Origin: CAZITB01 sp964542055
GTDB lineage: Bacteria > Planctomycetota > Phycisphaerae > Sedimentisphaerales > CAMDDF01
DNA: 8,272 bases
Direction of reading: 5' to 3'
Assembly (NCBI GenBank): GCA_964542055.1
Contig: CAZITB010000113.1
Location: 1-8,272 of the forward strand
The stretch's first letter is position 1, and every line of letters starts with the position of its first letter. The position numbers and the translations under genes are program-made. The notes beneath the pieces were generated by a model. The model ran no database searches. It saw only the letters and a list, made by a program, of their open reading frames with translations, and was not told the origin of the DNA. Shown here piece by piece: positions 6,203 through 8,272 of the stretch.

Positions 6203-7255
6203 ATGGAGTCATTACTTCGTAATCATGAAATACTTTGGAACGGTCATGAAAAAGCAAAACCTTTAGTTACTTTTGAAATTAGTGTTGTTGATCAGTTCGA
6301 TATGACTGATATCATCTATAATCCTGAATTGAATCTATCTTACGAGCAGACCAGATTAAAATCTATGAAACATATTCAAGATGATAGTCTTCCAATCATC
6401 CGTCCTCAATTCGGAACAGGACTGATCGCTTCAGCTTTTGGTTCCGAAATTATTAGAAAAAAGGACGGCATGCCAGCTGTAAGTCCAAAACCGGCACTTA
6501 ATAGGAATGATCTGGACGATATATCAGTTCCGGACTATATGAAAGCTGGACTTCTGGAAAACGCATGGGATTGTTTGGATTATTTTTTGGAGAATAAATC
6601 CAGTGAGTTTTTTATTTCTCAATTTGACCTTCAAGGGCCTTGGAATACTACTCAATTACTTTTGGGTACTGACGTCTTTCTATCGATAAAGGATTGTCCA
6701 GATAAAGTTTGCATCTTGATGGACAAAGTGACAGATCTAATGATCTCTATTGCAAAAGAAAATAAAAAGAAACTCAAGGAACCCCATAAAAATGCTTTCA
6801 TGTTACAAACAAAAACTATAGGCGGTTCAAGAATTGCAAATTGTTCAACTGATATGATTAGTGCAGATGATTATGAAAATTATGTTCTACCCAGAGATCA
6901 AAGATTTTATGATTCGATGAACGGGGGCATAATGCATATATGCGGAAATCAACCCCATTGTGTGCCAGTATTTAATAAGATAAAAAATCTATATGGACTT
7001 GAATTCAATTTCAATTATATCGATCTTTTTGAAATTGCAGATTTGGTACGAGAAGATGTAACTCTAATTTGTACCGGGCCGATAGAATACCCTCTTGTGA
7101 CAAATCTTGGGCAAAAGACTATCAATAATTTATATAGAGGAGTTTTGCCCGATAAGCGGAATATTATTTTTAGATTCAATGATCCCGAGAATGTTGAAAA
7201 AGCTAATATTATGTATCATCAAATTAAAGAAAACATAGCTAAGAAGTATAGATAA
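6203..7255 (+). CDS. URO-D/MtaA-like family methyltransferase
   Basis: This 350-residue protein belongs to the uroporphyrinogen decarboxylase superfamily in its methyltransferase-like form, a TIM barrel. Recognisable parts are RPQFGTGLIASAFGSE (67-82), matching the 'lGtGviAsaFGce' segment of PVC members; FDLQGPWNTTQLLLG (141-155); the helix DCPDKVCILMDKVTDL (164-179); CSTDMISADDYENYVLP (214-230), matching 'dsasmiSpe.feefvlP'; and GGIMHICGNQPHC (241-253). H245-x-C247 with C253 nearby resembles the zinc-binding His-x-Cys...Cys set of corrinoid-dependent methyltransferases such as MtaA and CmuA. A heme-pathway decarboxylase is unlikely because the N-terminal Arg-rich substrate motif of HemE is absent. 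In that scheme it would move a methyl group between a substrate or corrinoid protein and an acceptor thiol. Substrate is unknown and no corrinoid protein is intact in the window. The gene follows its own promoter and leader. Confidence 0.85.
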   Translation: MESLLRNHEILWNGHEKAKPLVTFEISVVDQFDMTDIIYNPELNLSYEQTRLKSMKHIQDDSLPIIRPQFGTGLIASAFGSEIIRKKDGMPAVSPKPALNRNDLDDISVPDYMKAGLLENAWDCLDYFLENKSSEFFISQFDLQGPWNTTQLLLGTDVFLSIKDCPDKVCILMDKVTDLMISIAKENKKKLKEPHKNAFMLQTKTIGGSRIANCSTDMISADDYENYVLPRDQRFYDSMNGGIMHICGNQPHCVPVFNKIKNLYGLEFNFNYIDLFEIADLVREDVTLICTGPIEYPLVTNLGQKTINNLYRGVLPDKRNIIFRFNDPENVEKANIMYHQIKENIAKKYR

Positions 7256-7417
7256 ATCGATTCTATTTCGTAGGTGTTGAACTGCTAAAAGATGACGGTA
7301 CTTAGCGAGAGTTATTAACCTATTTGAAAGAGCGATCATTATAGCAGAGTAGATTTAATATAAGCTCTGAATTAGAACAGCAGTTTAATTTGTTTTTTTA
7401 TCACAAAAGGATTAGTA

Positions 7418-8239
7418 ATGAAAGATATTGCCTTAAAACTTAAGGATATAGCCAAAGTAAATGACTACTTAATAGGGGTAGATAGTGATGGATGTGTTTT
7501 TGATACAATGGAAATCAAGCATAAAGAGTGCTTTATCCCAAATATAATAAAATATTGGAACTTACAGCCAATATCAAAATATGCGCGCGAAACTGCAGAG
7601 TTTGTAAACCTTTATTCTAAATGGAGAGGTATGAATCGTTTTCCTGCATTATTAATGGTTTTTGATCTACTCTCTCAAAGGAAGGAAATTAGCGAAAGAA
7701 AATTTAAACTTCCTGAAGTTTCTTCTTTACGACAATGGTGTAAAGAAGAAAATAAACTTTGTGACGCATCTCTGGAAAAGGCAGTTGAAGAATCTCATGA
7801 TCCCATTCTTGATAAAACGTTGAACTGGTCTAAAGCGGTCAATAAAACTATTGAGAGCATGGTTCGGGGGATACCTCCGTTTTCAAATTCCATATCCAGT
7901 CTTCAAAAAGCTTCAAATAGTGATATCATTGTTGTTTCTGCTACTCCTTGTGAAGCTTTGGAAAGAGAGTGGATTGAACATGGTATTGATGTTTATGTCA
8001 AAGTCATTGCAGGTCAGGAGATGGGAACAAAAAAAGAGCATCTAAACGTTGCAATTGGAAACTGCTATGCTCCGAATCATACTTTAATGATCGGTGATGC
8101 ATTGGGCGATTACGAGGCTGCAAAGTTTAACAATTGTCTTTTTTACCCTATAATTCCAGGACATGAGGATGAATCGTGGCAAAGATTCAGAGAAGAAGCT
8201 TATGAGTTATTTGTTGAAGGCAAATTTGGCATTTCGTGA
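7418..8239 (+). CDS. HAD-superfamily hydrolase, phosphoglycolate-phosphatase-like
   Basis: This 273-residue cytoplasmic protein has the four HAD motifs. Motif I is GVDSDGCVFDT (20-30), with nucleophile D22 and acid/base D24; the usual G-T after the second Asp is G-C here. Motif II is VVSATP with S174. Motif III Lys is probably K205 or K206 in GTKKEH. Motif IV is IGDALGDYEAA, with D227 and D231 for magnesium. The cap domain between motifs I and II is about 140 residues, large and helical, beginning with the distinctive stretch KHKECFIPNIIKYWNL and continuing to NLYSKWRGMNRFPAL. It would hydrolyse a small phosphate ester or phosphonate; substrate unknown. The start is fixed by AAAAGGA (7405-7411) six bases before ATG 7418. 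It lies 162 bases after the URO-D gene, in a gap with no clear promoter or terminator, so it may share that transcript. A role in phosphate salvage for the sugar-acid pathway is speculation. Confidence 0.88.
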   Translation: MKDIALKLKDIAKVNDYLIGVDSDGCVFDTMEIKHKECFIPNIIKYWNLQPISKYARETAEFVNLYSKWRGMNRFPALLMVFDLLSQRKEISERKFKLPEVSSLRQWCKEENKLCDASLEKAVEESHDPILDKTLNWSKAVNKTIESMVRGIPPFSNSISSLQKASNSDIIVVSATPCEALEREWIEHGIDVYVKVIAGQEMGTKKEHLNVAIGNCYAPNHTLMIGDALGDYEAAKFNNCLFYPIIPGHEDESWQRFREEAYELFVEGKFGIS

Positions 8240-8272
8240 AACCCTTGAATGGCTATAAAAATCCCTGGGAAT

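Noticed and set aside
7256..7417. Gap before the HAD gene, including TTGAAA 7324-7329 and TATAGC 7340-7345 as a promoter
   Set aside because: The boxes are only ten bases apart. No other pair in the gap has acceptable spacing, and the T run at 7392-7398 is not preceded by a stable hairpin.
8245..8272. Possible start of another gene at TTG 8245 or ATG 8249
   Set aside because: Both frames stay open to the window edge, but neither has a ribosome binding site and fewer than ten codons are visible.

Overview
The window is AT-rich, densely packed, plus-strand bacterial DNA. It holds the tail of one gene at the left edge, eight apparently intact genes and one broken gene. No RNA gene, CRISPR array, insertion sequence or integrase is visible. 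The Gfo/Idh/MocA oxidoreductase, the stand-alone URO-D-type methyltransferase, the carbohydrate-enzyme-like tail, and protein types I associate with Planctomycetes and Lentisphaerota (the 258-residue beta-rich protein, the Nif3-like fragment, the HAD protein) suggest a PVC-group bacterium, most plausibly Lentisphaerota. This is an inference from protein style; there is no phylogenetic marker in the window.

Layout. At 3-239 is the C-terminal end of a probable carbohydrate-active enzyme. From 290 to 5946 runs a co-directional block that looks like one transcription unit: a small KdgF-like cupin, a D-2-hydroxyacid dehydrogenase of the glycerate dehydrogenase/hydroxypyruvate reductase type, a Gfo/Idh/MocA oxidoreductase, an unrecognised beta-rich protein of locally higher GC, a truncated and frameshifted Nif3-like gene, an HpcH/HpaI-type aldolase and a glycerate 2-kinase. 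Gaps in this block are 2 to 50 bases, except for 150 bases after the broken gene. A roughly 250-base gap then holds a good extended -10 promoter with an inverted repeat inside it. It is followed by a URO-D/MtaA-like methyltransferase, a 162-base gap, and a HAD-family phosphatase that ends 33 bases before the window edge.

How the genes may work together. Aldolase, 2-hydroxyacid dehydrogenase and glycerate kinase form the logic of a sugar-acid pathway: a 2-keto-3-deoxy acid is split to pyruvate plus a C3 semialdehyde, the C3 unit is reduced to D-glycerate, and glycerate is phosphorylated to 2-phosphoglycerate. This parallels the E. coli garL/garR/garK steps, with a different dehydrogenase family in the reducing role. 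The KdgF-like cupin fits the opening of unsaturated uronates from polysaccharides, and the carbohydrate-enzyme tail fits upstream glycan breakdown. The URO-D-type protein carries a His-x-Cys plus Cys pattern suggestive of corrinoid-linked methyl transfer, which would suit a methylated substrate, but no intact corrinoid protein is in the window. The pathway assignment is inference; the family assignments of the aldolase, kinase, dehydrogenase, cupin, URO-D and HAD genes are well supported by visible motifs.
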